Notes: generated by a model from the letters alone, not told the origin. Positions 1 through 8,822 are shown, counted from the stretch's first letter. The stretch: DNA of 64,000 nt from Bradyrhizobium erythrophlei (GCA_900129675.1 FSRD01000001.1:2407501-2471500); one strand, 5' to 3'. Program-made: numbers and translations.

Positions 1-709
1 AGTGACCGGCGCTCTGGCCGCCATCGACATGCAGGATTTCGCCGGTGACGAAGGGGGCGCTCTCCAGGAACAGGACGGCGTCAACGATGTCCTTTGTCTC
101 TCCCATGCGTCCGACCGGATGCAGGTTGGCGAGGAACTCGTGGGTCTCGGGCGCGTGCATCGGTGTCTTGATGACGCCGGGTGCAACTGCGTTGACCCGG
201 ATGCCCTTCTTCGCGTATTCGATCGCCAGCGACCTGGTGGCGGCGTTCAACCCGCCCTTGGTCAGCGACGCCAGCACCGACGGAACGTTGCTGTTGGCGT
301 GATCGATCAGGCTGGTGGTGATCTGCACGATATGGCCCGAGCCCCGCTTCAGCATTTCGGCAGCGACACGCCGCGTTAGCGAGAAGAATCCGCCAAGGTT
401 GATCGAGACGATCGGCGCGAAATCCTCGTCCGTGTAGTGGGTGAAGGGCTTTGCGATGAAGATGCCGGCGTTGTTGACCAGGCTGTCGACGCGGCCGAAA
501 CGCTCGATCGCCTGCGTGACCAGCCGTTCCGCGGTCTTGGGATCGGCGACGTCGCCGGGGACCGCCAGGATGTCGGGATCGGAAGATGGCTTGATCGCGC
601 GGGAATTGGCGACGACCCGATAGTTGCGGTCGCGATAGGCCTTGACCAGATCCGCGCCGATGCCTTGCGATGCGCCGGTGATAATGACGACTTTTTGCTC
701 TGCACCCAT
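1..709 (-). CDS. SDR family oxidoreductase, 3' end cut by window
   Basis: A short-chain dehydrogenase/reductase with 236 codons visible; the reading is still open at base 1 but has already reached the usual C-terminal VDGGQ region, so little is missing. It shows the Rossmann motif TGASQGIG (residues 11-18), NNAG (79-82), the structural Asn (N104) and a Ser at 133. The catalytic Y-x-x-x-K is altered: Lys151 is present, but the Tyr position holds Ala147 (context LASLTKGG). SDRs normally use Tyr for proton transfer, so either this is a divergent branch or chemistry is lost. A LysR gene lies 93 bp upstream on the same strand and may regulate it. Substrate cannot be told from the sequence. Confidence 0.88.
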   Translation of the reverse strand, partial: MGAEQKVVIITGASQGIGADLVKAYRDRNYRVVANSRAIKPSSDPDILAVPGDVADPKTAERLVTQAIERFGRVDSLVNNAGIFIAKPFTHYTDEDFAPIVSINLGGFFSLTRRVAAEMLKRGSGHIVQITTSLIDHANSNVPSVLASLTKGGLNAATRSLAIEYAKKGIRVNAVAPGVIKTPMHAPETHEFLANLHPVGRMGETKDIVDAVLFLESAPFVTGEILHVDGGQSAGH

Positions 710-802
710 GACGGGCCTCCGTGATCTCAGTGAATGGAGCGGCAGGATTGCTGCTCCGATGGAGACCAACGTAGGCTCGTCCACGGATCGCGCGAATGCC
801 CG

Positions 803-1771
803 CTATTCGGCAGACAGTCTTCCGCGCCGCGATCGAATGGACTCGGTGTTCCGGCTGGCGTCGCTCGACAGCCGCGCGAAGTAACGCTTGAGGCGGGGCA
901 CCGCAAAGTCGACAAAGGCGCGCACTTTTGGCACCGAGAAGCGCCCGTGCGGCGCCAGCAGATGCGCGGGCAGCGGCGGGTATTCGTCCTTGCCGAGCAG
1001 GATCTGCAGCCGTCCTTCGCGGATCTCGTCACTGATGTGATAGGAAAACAGCCGCGTCACGCCGTGGCCTTCCGCCGCGGAAGCGACCGCCGCGCGAACC
1101 GTGTTGACGACCAGACGCGGCGCGAACTGGACCGCCCTCGGGACCGACGATCCTTCCGCCGGCGGGAAGCTCCAGGAATCCTGCCCGAAATGGGTCATCG
1201 CGATAATCTGGTGTTTCGCAAGATCGGCCGGTTCTTGGATCATCGGGTGCCGCGCCAGATATCCCGGCGATGCCGCGATGACGCGGCGCACTTCGCCAAG
1301 GCGGATCGCGACGAAGCTCGAATCCGCCAGATGCGCGATGCGGAGCGCGACGTCGATGCCCTCATCGATCAGGTTCACCGGCCGGTCGAGCAGATAGAGT
1401 CTTACCGAGACCGTCGGATGCTCGTCCATGAAGGCGTCGAGCACCGGCCGCAAGACGTCTTCGCCGGTGATGACGGGTGCGGTCAGCGTCAGCGTGCCGC
1501 GCGGGGCCGAGCGTTCGCCGGCCGCAACGATGTCGGCTTCCTCGAGATCGATCAGCACGCGGCGGCAGGCGGCGGCATAGCGCTCGCCGGCCTCGCTCAG
1601 TTTGAGCGAGCGGGTGGTGCGATGAAGCAGCTCGGCGCCGACATGCGCTTCGAGGAAAGCGATCGCGCGGCTCACGGCCGCCGGCGACCGGCCGAGGCGT
1701 CGGCCCGCCCCGGCGAGGCTGCCCTCGTCGACGGCGGACACAAACACCTTCATCGCGTCGATGCGATCCAT
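803..1771 (-). CDS. LysR family transcriptional regulator
   Basis: A 322-residue LysR-type regulator. The N-terminal winged helix-turn-helix (about residues 3-62) is clear, with the family pattern of a scanning helix (SLAGAGRRLGRSPAAVSRAI) followed by LGAELLHRTTRSLKLSEAG-like spacing. The rest is the periplasmic-binding-protein-like effector domain (about 90-295). Length is normal. A nonstandard tail rich in Arg and Ser follows. It is transcribed in the same direction as the SDR gene just downstream, so joint transcription is possible. LysR proteins more often control a divergent neighbour, but here the gene behind it is map, on the same strand. The effector is unknown. Confidence 0.93.
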   Translation of the reverse strand: MDRIDAMKVFVSAVDEGSLAGAGRRLGRSPAAVSRAIAFLEAHVGAELLHRTTRSLKLSEAGERYAAACRRVLIDLEEADIVAAGERSAPRGTLTLTAPVITGEDVLRPVLDAFMDEHPTVSVRLYLLDRPVNLIDEGIDVALRIAHLADSSFVAIRLGEVRRVIAASPGYLARHPMIQEPADLAKHQIIAMTHFGQDSWSFPPAEGSSVPRAVQFAPRLVVNTVRAAVASAAEGHGVTRLFSYHISDEIREGRLQILLGKDEYPPLPAHLLAPHGRFSVPKVRAFVDFAVPRLKRYFARLSSDASRNTESIRSRRGRLSAE

Positions 1772-1796
1772 CGGCTCTTCCGGCCAGAGGAATAGT

Positions 1797-1820
1797 GCCT
1801 GACGTCGGCAAACGTCAGGC
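1797..1820. terminator. Hairpin between map and the LysR gene
   Basis: A perfect 9-bp stem (GCCTGACGT / ACGTCAGGC) with a 6-base loop sits between the map stop codon at 1894 and the LysR start at 1771. There is no run of T after it on the minus strand, so it is at best a weak intrinsic terminator for map. It could also act in the LysR leader. Confidence 0.45.
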
Positions 1821-1893
1821 GATCATGCCCTGCCGGTCAGCTTTTGCAATCGCGGGATCGTGGCGTGGGCCGTGAAAACTACGCCCCGGCCAA

Positions 1894-2718
1894 TCAGGTT
1901 GTGGCTAGAGGCTTCTCGGCGTGGCGCTGCGACAGCGTGAAAATCTCGACGCCGGTTGCGGTCACGCCGACCGAATGCTCGAATTGTGCCGACAGCGAGC
2001 GGTCGCGCGTCACCGCGGTCCAGCCGTCGGACAGGATCTTCACGTGCGGCTTGCCGAGATTGATCATCGGCTCGATGGTGAAGAACATGCCGGGCTTCAG
2101 CGCCACGCCCTCGCCGGGCCGGCCGATATGGATGATGTTCGGCTCGTCGTGGAACATGCGCCCGAGGCCATGGCCGCAGAAATCGCGCACCACGCTCATG
2201 CCCTGCGGTTCGACAAAGCTCTGGATGGCGTGGCCGATGTCGCCGGTGGTGGCGCCGGGCTTGACCGCGGCGATGCCGCGCATCATGGCCTCGTAGGTCA
2301 CCTCGATCAGCCGCTCCGCCTTCCGCGCGATCGGGCCGATCGCGTACATCCGGCTGGAATCGCCGTACCAGCCGTCGACGATGAAGGTGACGTCGATATT
2401 GACGATGTCGCCCTCCTTCAGCGCGCGGTCGCCGGGCATGCCGTGGCAGACCACGTGATTGATCGAGGTGCAGGTCGAGTAGCGATAGCCGCGATACATC
2501 AGTGTCGCCGGATAGGCGCCATGGCTGAAGGCGAAGTTGCGCACGAAATCGTCGATCCGGGAGGTCGGGATGCCCGCCTTGACCACGTCGGTGAGCTCAT
2601 CGAGGCATTTGGCCACCAGCGCGCCAGCCTTGCGCATGCCGGCGAAGGCGCTCGGTCCATGCAGCTTGATCTGGCCGGTCTTTCGCAAGGAGGTGTCAGT
2701 TGCTTCGATATAGCTCAT
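1894..2718 (-). CDS. map: Type I methionyl aminopeptidase
   Basis: Removes the initiator Met from new proteins in the cytosol. The 274-residue protein has the complete M24 'pita-bread' metal site: two Asp (NIDVTF and GWYGDSSR), His in CGHGLGRMFHDEPN, Glu in FFTIEPMIN and Glu in QFEHSVGV. The conserved substrate His is seen in HVVCHGMPG. Length fits type Ia enzymes, and there is no N-terminal zinc-finger extension. The ATG at 2718 gives the MSYIEATDTSLRKTGQIKLHGP start. The gene stands alone between a LysR gene and an MscS channel gene, all on the minus strand. Essential housekeeping function; high certainty. Confidence 0.97.
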   Translation of the reverse strand: MSYIEATDTSLRKTGQIKLHGPSAFAGMRKAGALVAKCLDELTDVVKAGIPTSRIDDFVRNFAFSHGAYPATLMYRGYRYSTCTSINHVVCHGMPGDRALKEGDIVNIDVTFIVDGWYGDSSRMYAIGPIARKAERLIEVTYEAMMRGIAAVKPGATTGDIGHAIQSFVEPQGMSVVRDFCGHGLGRMFHDEPNIIHIGRPGEGVALKPGMFFTIEPMINLGKPHVKILSDGWTAVTRDRSLSAQFEHSVGVTATGVEIFTLSQRHAEKPLATT

Positions 2719-2811
2719 GGGCGGGTCATTTTTCGGCGGGAATGGGCAGCGGATAGCTGATTTGAACCCTAATTTAATGATCGGAACGGTCAGTGCAAGC
2801 CAAGGTTGGCA

Positions 2812-4137
2812 TCAGCTGGTCGGAACTTCGACCATGGTTTCGACCGGCAGCGCGCCGCCGCGGATGCGGAGTTCGCGCACCGGGTAGGGTACCCGGATGC
2901 CCTCGCGCTTGAAAACGTCCCACAGCGCCAGCATCACCTCGCTCTTGACGTTGTCCATGCCGTCGGGGTCGGCGATCCAGAAGGTCAGGGAGAATTTCAT
3001 TCCGGCTTCGGTGAACTCGGTCAGGATGCAGTTCGGCTGCTTGCTCTTGATGGCGCGCGGTGCGGCCGCGGCGATTTCCATCGCCAGCTTGCAGACCAGG
3101 CGCGGATCCGCATCGTAATTGGTGCCGAAGCCGACCTTCACCAGCGTATTCTTGTCGGTATAGGTCCAGTTCACGACCTTCTGGGTCACCAGATCCTCGT
3201 TCGGGATCAGGAACTCGCGGCCGTCGCCGGCGGCGACCGAGATATAGCGCGTCTTCATCGCGCTGATCCGCCCCGAACTGTCACCGATGGTGACGAGATC
3301 GCCGGGTTTGACGGATTTGTCGACCAGCAGGATCAGGCCGCTGATGAAATTGGCGACGATCTTCTGCAAGCCCAGGCCAATGCCGACGCCGGCCGCACCG
3401 GTGAAGACCGCAAGCGCCGAAAGGTTGATGCCGACCGCGCCGAGCGCGATCGCGATAGCCACCACCACGAGCCCCATGCGGATCATCTTCACCAGCAGCA
3501 CCTGGATCGACGGCGTCAGGTCGCTGGAGCGGTTGATCCGGCCTTCGATGAAATTGCTGGTGATGTTGGTCAGCCACAGCGCGAGGATCAACAGCGCGCC
3601 GGCCTTGATCAGAAGCAGCGGCGTCAGCCGCAGCCCGCCGAGCACGACCGCAACCTGATCCGAGTCCAGCGCCTCCACGGCAAAATCGAGCTGACCGAGG
3701 ATGCTCAACGCGGCGACCACCCACGCCGATACCGACACCAGCTTGACGATGAAGGCGTTGCGGATGACCGAGGTCACCAGCCGGATCATCAGCCAGGCGA
3801 GCGCCAGCTTGGCGGCCACCATCAGCATGTAACTGCGGCTCGGCCAGGTCGAGTGATACATCGTGATCCGCGCCGCGATCACCAGGATCGCGAATATCGC
3901 GGTGGAGGCGCTGGAGACCAGCACGCGGACGAAATGCCGCAGCGGCAACGGCCAGCGCATCGCAAGCGAGGTCATGTCGACGCGCGAGCGAATGGCGGCG
4001 TCGGCGGCATAGGCCATGCCGGCCGCGGTCAGGATCAGGCCGAACTGCAGATAGAACCAGGGCGAAGTGACCTCCGCGCCGATCGAACCCGCGGCGGAGT
4101 GCAGAAATTCGACGATGTCCTTCAGCTCAAAATCCAT
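2812..4137 (-). CDS. MscS-type mechanosensitive ion channel
   Basis: A small-conductance mechanosensitive channel family protein that would release solutes on osmotic downshock in the inner membrane. I start it at ATG 4137 (441 residues), which has a GAGAA purine stretch upstream; an in-frame TTG at 4176 would add 13 residues. Several hydrophobic segments span the first 240 residues. These are followed by the pore-lining helix rich in Gly and Ala (GAAGVGIGLGLQKIVANF) and the cytoplasmic beta domain (LLVDKSVKPGDLVTIGDSSG), then an alpha/beta C-terminal part. It is longer than E. coli MscS (286 residues), with extra N-terminal membrane helices like other multi-helix MscS homologues. The adjacent antiporter gene is divergent, so osmotic and ion functions sit together. 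Confidence 0.92.
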   Translation of the reverse strand: MDFELKDIVEFLHSAAGSIGAEVTSPWFYLQFGLILTAAGMAYAADAAIRSRVDMTSLAMRWPLPLRHFVRVLVSSASTAIFAILVIAARITMYHSTWPSRSYMLMVAAKLALAWLMIRLVTSVIRNAFIVKLVSVSAWVVAALSILGQLDFAVEALDSDQVAVVLGGLRLTPLLLIKAGALLILALWLTNITSNFIEGRINRSSDLTPSIQVLLVKMIRMGLVVVAIAIALGAVGINLSALAVFTGAAGVGIGLGLQKIVANFISGLILLVDKSVKPGDLVTIGDSSGRISAMKTRYISVAAGDGREFLIPNEDLVTQKVVNWTYTDKNTLVKVGFGTNYDADPRLVCKLAMEIAAAAPRAIKSKQPNCILTEFTEAGMKFSLTFWIADPDGMDNVKSEVMLALWDVFKREGIRVPYPVRELRIRGGALPVETMVEVPTS

Positions 4138-4391
4138 AGGCAATTCTCGTTTCGAGGCCGGTTCGCCCGCAGTCAAAGTTCGTTCGCAAAGCTCGCTCGC
4201 AAAATTGATTCGAATGGCCGGCAGATTCCCACAATCGGGCTGCAGACGCCATTGAAACGGCCTGCCCGCAAGGCGAGTTAGGTCGCTAAATCGGGCACAT
4301 TGCCGCTATCACCAGAAATGGGTTGGCGTCCAACTGTGGCGACGATAAGGATGCAATTGCAAGTATTTGCTCTGGTTTCAGGAAGGCGCAG

Positions 4392-4471
4392 GACCTCTCT
4401 GGATCAGGACTTCTCTGGATCAAGACTTCTCTCGATCAAGGCTTCCCTCGATCATGGCTTCCCTCGACGCG
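4392..4471 (+). repeat. 16-bp tandem repeat, 5 units, spanning the antiporter start codon
   Basis: Four full 16-bp units and a partly matching fifth lie head to tail: GACCTCTCTGGATCAG (4392), GACTTCTCTGGATCAA (4408), GACTTCTCTCGATCAA (4424), GGCTTCCCTCGATCAT (4440), GGCTTCCCTCGACGCG (4456). The antiporter ATG (4454-4456) straddles units 4 and 5. The period is not a multiple of three. Confidence 0.85.
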
Positions 4472-6247
4472 GTCAGCATAGCCATTCTTCTCGGCGCGGT
4501 TCTGGTGATGGCCGGAATCCTCTCCAGCCTGCTTGCGCTCCGCTTCGGCGCGCCGCTGCTGCTGGCATTCCTGCTGATCGGCATGCTCGCGGGCGATTCC
4601 GGACCCGGCCAGCTGCAGTTCAGCGATGTCCGCACCACCTATCTGGTGGGATCGGTGGCGCTGGCGCTGATCCTGTTCGACGGCGGGCTGAAAACGCGCT
4701 TCCAGAGCATCCGCACCGTGCTGGCGCCGTCGATGATGCTGGCCACGATCGGGGTGCTGCTGACCGCGCTGATCACAGCACCCGTCGCCAAATATGCGCT
4801 CGACCTGAACTGGACCGAGGCGTTTTTGGTCGGCGCGGTGGTGGCATCCACCGACGCGGCGGCGGTGTTTCTGCTGGTGCACACCCAAGGGTTACGCCTG
4901 CGCCCGCGTGTCGGCGCGACGCTGGAGGCGGAATCCGGCACCAACGATCCCTTCGCGATCTTCCTGACCCTGATGCTGGTCGAATTCATTTCGAAGGGCG
5001 AAAGCTCGCTGTCGCATATCGCGATGGAATTCGCCCTCGAGGCGGTACTCGGCGCGATCATGGGCGTGATCGGCGGCCGCCTCGTGGTGCTGGCGCTCAA
5101 CCGCATGGCGCTGCCGCAGGGCCTGCATGCGCCGTTCGTCACGACGGCCGCGCTGGTGATTTTCGGCGGCGCGCAGATCGCGCACGGGTCAGGCTTTCTC
5201 GCGGTCTATCTCGCCGGCATCATCATCGGCAACCGGCCGACCCGCGCGCATAATTCGGTGGTGACGTTTCTGGATGCCGCGACCTGGCTGGCGCAGATCG
5301 TGATGTTCGTGCTGCTCGGGCTCCTGGTCTCGCCGCATCGCCTGCTCGGCAGCGTCGGTCCCGCCATCATCATTGCCTTCGTGCTGATGCTGGTGGCGCG
5401 GCCGGTCGCGGTGTTTCTGTGCCTCATGCCGTTCAAGTTCAACTGGCGGGAAAAGGTTTTTATCGCCTGGACCGGCCTGCGCGGCGCGGTCGCGATCTTC
5501 CTCGCCTCGATCCCGATGCTGGTCGTCATGTCGAAAGCCTATCTCTATTTCGACGTCGCCTTCGTCGTCGTCATCATCTCGCTATTGCTGCAGGGCTGGA
5601 CGCTGGCGCCGGCGGCGCGGCGGCTGCACGTGGCGCTGCCGCGCGCCGAGCGCGGCCCGCGGCGTGTCGAGCTGGATCTTCCCGGCCAGCTCGAGCAGCA
5701 GCTGGTCGGCTATCCCGTGCGCGCGAAAAGCCTGTATTTCCGCCGCGGGCTGATCCCGTCCTGGTCGAAGCCGACATTGGTGATCCGTGACCAGCGCATC
5801 CTCTCGCCCACCGAGGCCGATCCGGTCGCAGCCGGCGATTACATCTATTTGCTGGCGCCGCCGGAAAAGGCCGAGGCGCTGGACCGGTTCTTCGTCGACA
5901 TGGCGCCGAGTTCGGCGCCCGATCCGCATCTGCTCGGCGATTTCGTCGTCTCCGGCGAGCACACGCTCGGCGAATTGGCCGAGATCTACGGCGTGGCGGT
6001 GGACGAAGAGCAGGGCAAGCTGACGCTATCGGATTATTTCGACATTCATCTCGACCACGCGCCGAAGGAAGGCGCCGAGCTGGCGCTCGATTCCATCGTC
6101 CTGGTGGCGCGCAGCATCGGCGGCGGCCGGGTCAATGTGGTCGGCCTACGTCTGCCGGAAGACGAGGAAGCGGCCGCGCCGATGACGCGGATGCAGGCGT
6201 TCAGGCGCAAGCTCGCGGAGATATGGTCGTCGGTGGCGGGGGTCTAG
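4454..6247 (+). CDS. Potassium/proton antiporter, CPA1 (NhaP2-like)
   Basis: A 597-residue cation/proton antiporter. The first 400 residues form about a dozen membrane helices with the CPA1 ion-path signature (ASTDAAAVF near 135, then SGTNDPFAI). The C-terminal third is soluble: a TrkA-C/RCK-type ligand domain around the YPVRAKS...LSPTEADPVAAGDYIYLLAP stretch, then a CorC/HlyC-like domain ending at the stop. This layout matches K+/H+ antiporters of the NhaP2 (CvrA) type. The track could be opened at 4367, but the upstream codons are tandem repeat and the ATG at 4454 is directly followed by the conserved first helix. A consensus Shine-Dalgarno is poor (AAGG at 4438-4441). Confidence 0.93.
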   Translation: MASLDAVSIAILLGAVLVMAGILSSLLALRFGAPLLLAFLLIGMLAGDSGPGQLQFSDVRTTYLVGSVALALILFDGGLKTRFQSIRTVLAPSMMLATIGVLLTALITAPVAKYALDLNWTEAFLVGAVVASTDAAAVFLLVHTQGLRLRPRVGATLEAESGTNDPFAIFLTLMLVEFISKGESSLSHIAMEFALEAVLGAIMGVIGGRLVVLALNRMALPQGLHAPFVTTAALVIFGGAQIAHGSGFLAVYLAGIIIGNRPTRAHNSVVTFLDAATWLAQIVMFVLLGLLVSPHRLLGSVGPAIIIAFVLMLVARPVAVFLCLMPFKFNWREKVFIAWTGLRGAVAIFLASIPMLVVMSKAYLYFDVAFVVVIISLLLQGWTLAPAARRLHVALPRAERGPRRVELDLPGQLEQQLVGYPVRAKSLYFRRGLIPSWSKPTLVIRDQRILSPTEADPVAAGDYIYLLAPPEKAEALDRFFVDMAPSSAPDPHLLGDFVVSGEHTLGELAEIYGVAVDEEQGKLTLSDYFDIHLDHAPKEGAELALDSIVLVARSIGGGRVNVVGLRLPEDEEAAAPMTRMQAFRRKLAEIWSSVAGV

Positions 6248-6275
6248 AGTCCTGCTGCCTCGACGACGGCGGTGC

Positions 6276-6322
6276 GCCCCCTCTCCCGCGCTTGCGGGGG
6301 AGGGTTGGGGTGGGGGCCCCTC
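6276..6322. repeat. REP-like element, CCCTCTCCCG...CGGGGGAGGG type
   Basis: A GC-rich palindromic element (CCCCCTCTCCCGCGCTTGCG then GGGGAGGGTTGGGGTGGGGG). Related units occur at 53617-53660 and 53690-53772. It sits just after the antiporter stop and could form a hairpin in the mRNA. Confidence 0.7.
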
Positions 6323-6376
6323 CGCGGGTCACACTACCCGTGGGGATAACGCGTAATCCGCGCGTTGCACCGGGAA

Positions 6377-6604
6377 TTATCCCTCGAGTGTGAACCCTAC
6401 GCGCAACGCGACCTGGTAATGGCGGATAGACCCGTTTTCGATATCGCCCCTCGTTTGCACGACTTCGAACCATTTCATCTCGCGAACCGTCTTTGAAGCG
6501 CGGGTGATCGCATTCTGGACAGCATCCTCGATGCTTTTTTCGGAAGATCCTACGAGCTCCAGGATCTTGTAAACGTGATCCTTCATTTCGGTCGCTTGCG
6601 GCAT
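6377..6604 (-). CDS. Dodecin family flavin-binding protein
   Basis: A 75-residue dodecin. Members assemble into hollow dodecamers that bind and buffer flavins in the cytosol. The sequence shows the compact beta-alpha-beta-beta pattern: [15 protein letters not shown], a helix ([16 protein letters not shown]), then [13 protein letters not shown] with the Trp that stacks on flavin, and a final strand [13 protein letters not shown] start it at the ATG at 6604; longer in-frame openings lack family similarity. It lies between a REP-like element and a stretch without genes, with no operon partners. Confidence 0.93.
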   Translation of the reverse strand: MPQATEMKDHVYKILELVGSSEKSIEDAVQNAITRASKTVREMKWFEVVQTRGDIENGSIRHYQVALRVGFTLEG

Positions 6605-6909
6605 GGCTAGCCTCCGTTGTGATGTTGTTGGGCCAATCTCGGTCTGTCTCTTCCTCCCCGGGGTCTGATCGGATCGGGAGCGAAGTGCATTCTGAACGGG
6701 CTCTGAACCGTTTGAGTTCCACTGCTTCCGCGAGGTACCCATAAAATTCAGGCCAGCTACGGAGGCCGAACTGCGGTGACGGTGCTGGACTGTCATGTAA
6801 TCCCGGCTTTGAGTGGCGAGCGGCCTTCTTGCCTTTGACGCATACGGTCTTATTCTACTCCCTCCATCCGGACCGCGAATTGGTCTGATGCTGGTTCGCG
6901 GGGCGGGGA
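6605..6909. other. Gene-free stretch (305 bp)
   Basis: Region between the divergent dodecin and DUF1330 genes. It must hold both promoters. I see no convincing hairpin, repeat or reading frame here. Confidence 0.6.
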
Positions 6910-7200
6910 ATGAAAGCGTATCTGGTGCTCGACCTGTCGGTGAATGATTTTGCCGGTTTCAGAAAATACATCGCTGAAATCCCTGCATTCATCGCAAGAC
7001 ATTCCGGAAAATACCTGGTTCAAGGGGTTCAGCCGACGACGATTGAGGGTGATTGGAAACCCGAACGCATGGTCATCATCGAATTTCCAGAACGCGAAAA
7101 CGCAGAAGCATTTTTGGGTGATCCTGAAATTCAAGACCTGTTCAAGCTGCGCCACGATACGACGACGAGTAAACTGGTGCTTGCCGACGGGTGCACGTAA
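6910..7200 (+). CDS. DUF1330 domain-containing protein
   Basis: A 96-residue cytosolic protein of the DUF1330 family, a ferredoxin-like dimeric alpha/beta barrel fold. The pattern is typical: an opening strand ([21 protein letters not shown]), [26 protein letters not shown] strand ([20 protein letters not shown]) and a closing helix with [24 protein letters not shown]. The family's function is not established. A GC-rich purine tract (GGGGCGGGGA) precedes the ATG. The gene stands alone; the neighbour on its 3' side is convergent. Confidence 0.88.
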   Translation: MKAYLVLDLSVNDFAGFRKYIAEIPAFIARHSGKYLVQGVQPTTIEGDWKPERMVIIEFPERENAEAFLGDPEIQDLFKLRHDTTTSKLVLADGCT

Positions 7201-7297
7201 CAGCCTGCGTTCGGAACCAAACGCCCCAAACAAGAACGCCTAGCAGCATCAACCATGCGCAGCCGGCGTTATCGTCCACCAGAGGGCTCCTCACTCG

Positions 7298-7765
7298 CTA
7301 GTCACGTGTGAACCCAGCGCACAACCAGCCGAGCAGCCAAAATCCGTAGAACAGGACGGCAGCCATGACGGTTGTCGCCAGCGCACCGTAACCGAAAGGC
7401 TCGATGGTGTATTCAAGGGGCGCCGGCTTCTCTGCCGCGTAAGAGAGAATGGTGGAAAGGCTCTCATAGTAAAATGGTCCTGAGGGACAGCCACTCGCCT
7501 CGAAATCGATCTTTGCCTGATCGTAAGTTTTCATTTTGACAACCCGGTTGGTCCGCACCAGGTTGCTCATGCAAGAAGCGGACTCGAATCGTCGTTCGGC
7601 ACTTCGCTGTGCGTCAATCGAAATTCCGATCGTGACTGCAAAACCGACAATCAGCGTAATCGCACCGAGAACGACGCCGATCCGTTTGAACCCCCTAATG
7701 AACCTAGCGCCAGCCGTGAGAGGCGCGTTAGGGGGCGGGGCGTGATAAGGGCGCAGGTCGGTCAT
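7298..7765 (-). CDS. Hypothetical membrane protein with two helices
   Basis: A 155-residue protein that I do not recognise. It has a Pro-rich N-terminus, a first hydrophobic segment around residues 30-50 (IGVVLGAITLIVGFAVTIGI), a soluble middle of about 75 residues with two Cys (CMSNL and GCPSG), and a second hydrophobic segment near the C-terminus (ALATTVMAAVLFYGFWLLGW). This predicts a small inner-membrane protein with both ends on the same side and one loop, possibly periplasmic and disulfide-bonded. I chose ATG 7765; an in-frame TTG at 7780 would add five residues. It is convergent with the DUF1330 gene. Base composition is lower in GC than most neighbours. Confidence 0.7.
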   Translation of the reverse strand: MTDLRPYHAPPPNAPLTAGARFIRGFKRIGVVLGAITLIVGFAVTIGISIDAQRSAERRFESASCMSNLVRTNRVVKMKTYDQAKIDFEASGCPSGPFYYESLSTILSYAAEKPAPLEYTIEPFGYGALATTVMAAVLFYGFWLLGWLCAGFTRD

Positions 7766-7935
7766 AAAATCTTTGGGCAAGGTTTTGTCGAACGAATAGT
7801 TATAGACAATCGCAACCGGCGGGCGAGCGCAAGGGGCTATGGATGCGCGTCGGAATTACGGTGACAGTGCACTCAACTACTTTGCTTATACTCGTTCGCC
7901 AGCGTGCCCGGTAATGACATGCTGCGTCAGTTCGT

Positions 7936-8013
7936 AGGATGAGTAGAGCGAAGCGAAACCCATCAGCCTCCACGAGCTATTGATGGGTTTCGCTTCGCTC
8001 TACCCATCCTACA
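7936..8013. repeat. Long inverted repeat (about 33-bp arms)
   Basis: The left arm reads GTAGGATGAGTAGAGCGAAG then CGAAACCCATCA. The right arm is its near-perfect reverse complement, ending in CTCTACCCATCCTAC. About a dozen bases form the loop. This would fold into a very stable hairpin. It resembles stand-alone palindromic repeats scattered in many proteobacterial genomes. No reading frame accompanies it. Confidence 0.85.
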
Positions 8014-8095
8014 ATTTCTGCTGCCTGGTAGAGCGCAAGCGCTGGTTATCGTTGAACGCCTTCGTCCCGAGCGTCAATTGAGTGTGACCTTAACG

Positions 8096-8760
8096 ACACG
8101 ACGGGCAAATCACCAAAAACCTGTCCAGTCCTCTCGACAAAAATATTCCGCTTGCCCTGATGGGGCAAATCAGCGGCATTTCACCGCCCGTCTCACCCGA
8201 GAAGAGGGGCGGGTCGCGATCGTCACGAAACGCGCGGTGGGATGCGGTGGACGCGGCAGCGTCGGCGCGGAGCGGAATCGCAGGGCGGGTTTGTGCCGTG
8301 AGCGACATCGTCAGCGCAGGACGATGGCGTCAATGTTCGATGAAGCCTTTAGGTCGAGACGGGCCTGTCCCGATGAAGCCTTTAGGCGAAGACGGACGGC
8401 TGCGTACGGCAAAAGCGTGTGGTCCTGGCACCCGTTGCTGGTGTCAAGTCGGCGGAGGCGATGTCGGCCCAACCGGGCGCGGCACGACCATCAATCCGCC
8501 GGCGACGGTGACAAGACGAATTCGTCGCCGGGGAGGGCGCGCGATAAGCCGTAAAGCCATTGCGCAGGGAAGGCCGGATGCCTCCGCTGAACCTGTATGC
8601 TCGTGTGCGTGTTCTTGTGCACATCTTGCACACGAGACCGCGGGTGCAGCGCGCCCCCGGTCTTCCCTGCGCCCTCTGTTCTCAAGGGGGACAAGGTCGA
8701 TGCAAACCTCGGGCGAATGGCGCCGCGAGAAGGCGGACGTACGCCTGTACCGTCGCAGCG
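8096..8760 (+). repeat. Long dispersed repeat, copy 1 (about 660 bp)
   Basis: This block recurs in reverse orientation at 22757-23345. Matching landmarks, in order, are CGACGGGCAAATCA, ATTCCGCTTGC, GATGCGGTGGACGCGGCAGC, GTGTGGTCCTGGCACCCGTT, GGTGACAAGACGAATTCGTC, TAAGCCGTAAAGCCATTGCG and CACGAGACCGCGGGTGCAGC. Copies differ by many substitutions and small indels in all frames, so it is not a conserved gene. Copy 1 also carries a local duplication of GATGAAGCCTTTAGG at about 8339 and 8373 that copy 2 lacks. I see no transposase. The origin is unknown. Confidence 0.85.
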
Positions 8761-8822
8761 ACGAAGCAATCCATTTCTCGGTACGCCGTGAAATGGATTG
8801 CTTCGCTTCGCTCGCAATGACG
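8757..8822. repeat. REP unit, GTCATTGCGAGCGAAGCG family
   Basis: Palindromic pair GACGAAGCAATCCATTTC ... GAAATGGATTGCTTCGCTTC followed by GCTCGCAATGAC. Same family as the units at 9915, 22473, 46337 and 50146. Confidence 0.85.

Noticed and set aside
734..1795. A 353-codon plus-strand frame opposite the LysR gene
   Set aside because: Antisense artefact; the LysR protein on the other strand has clear domains.
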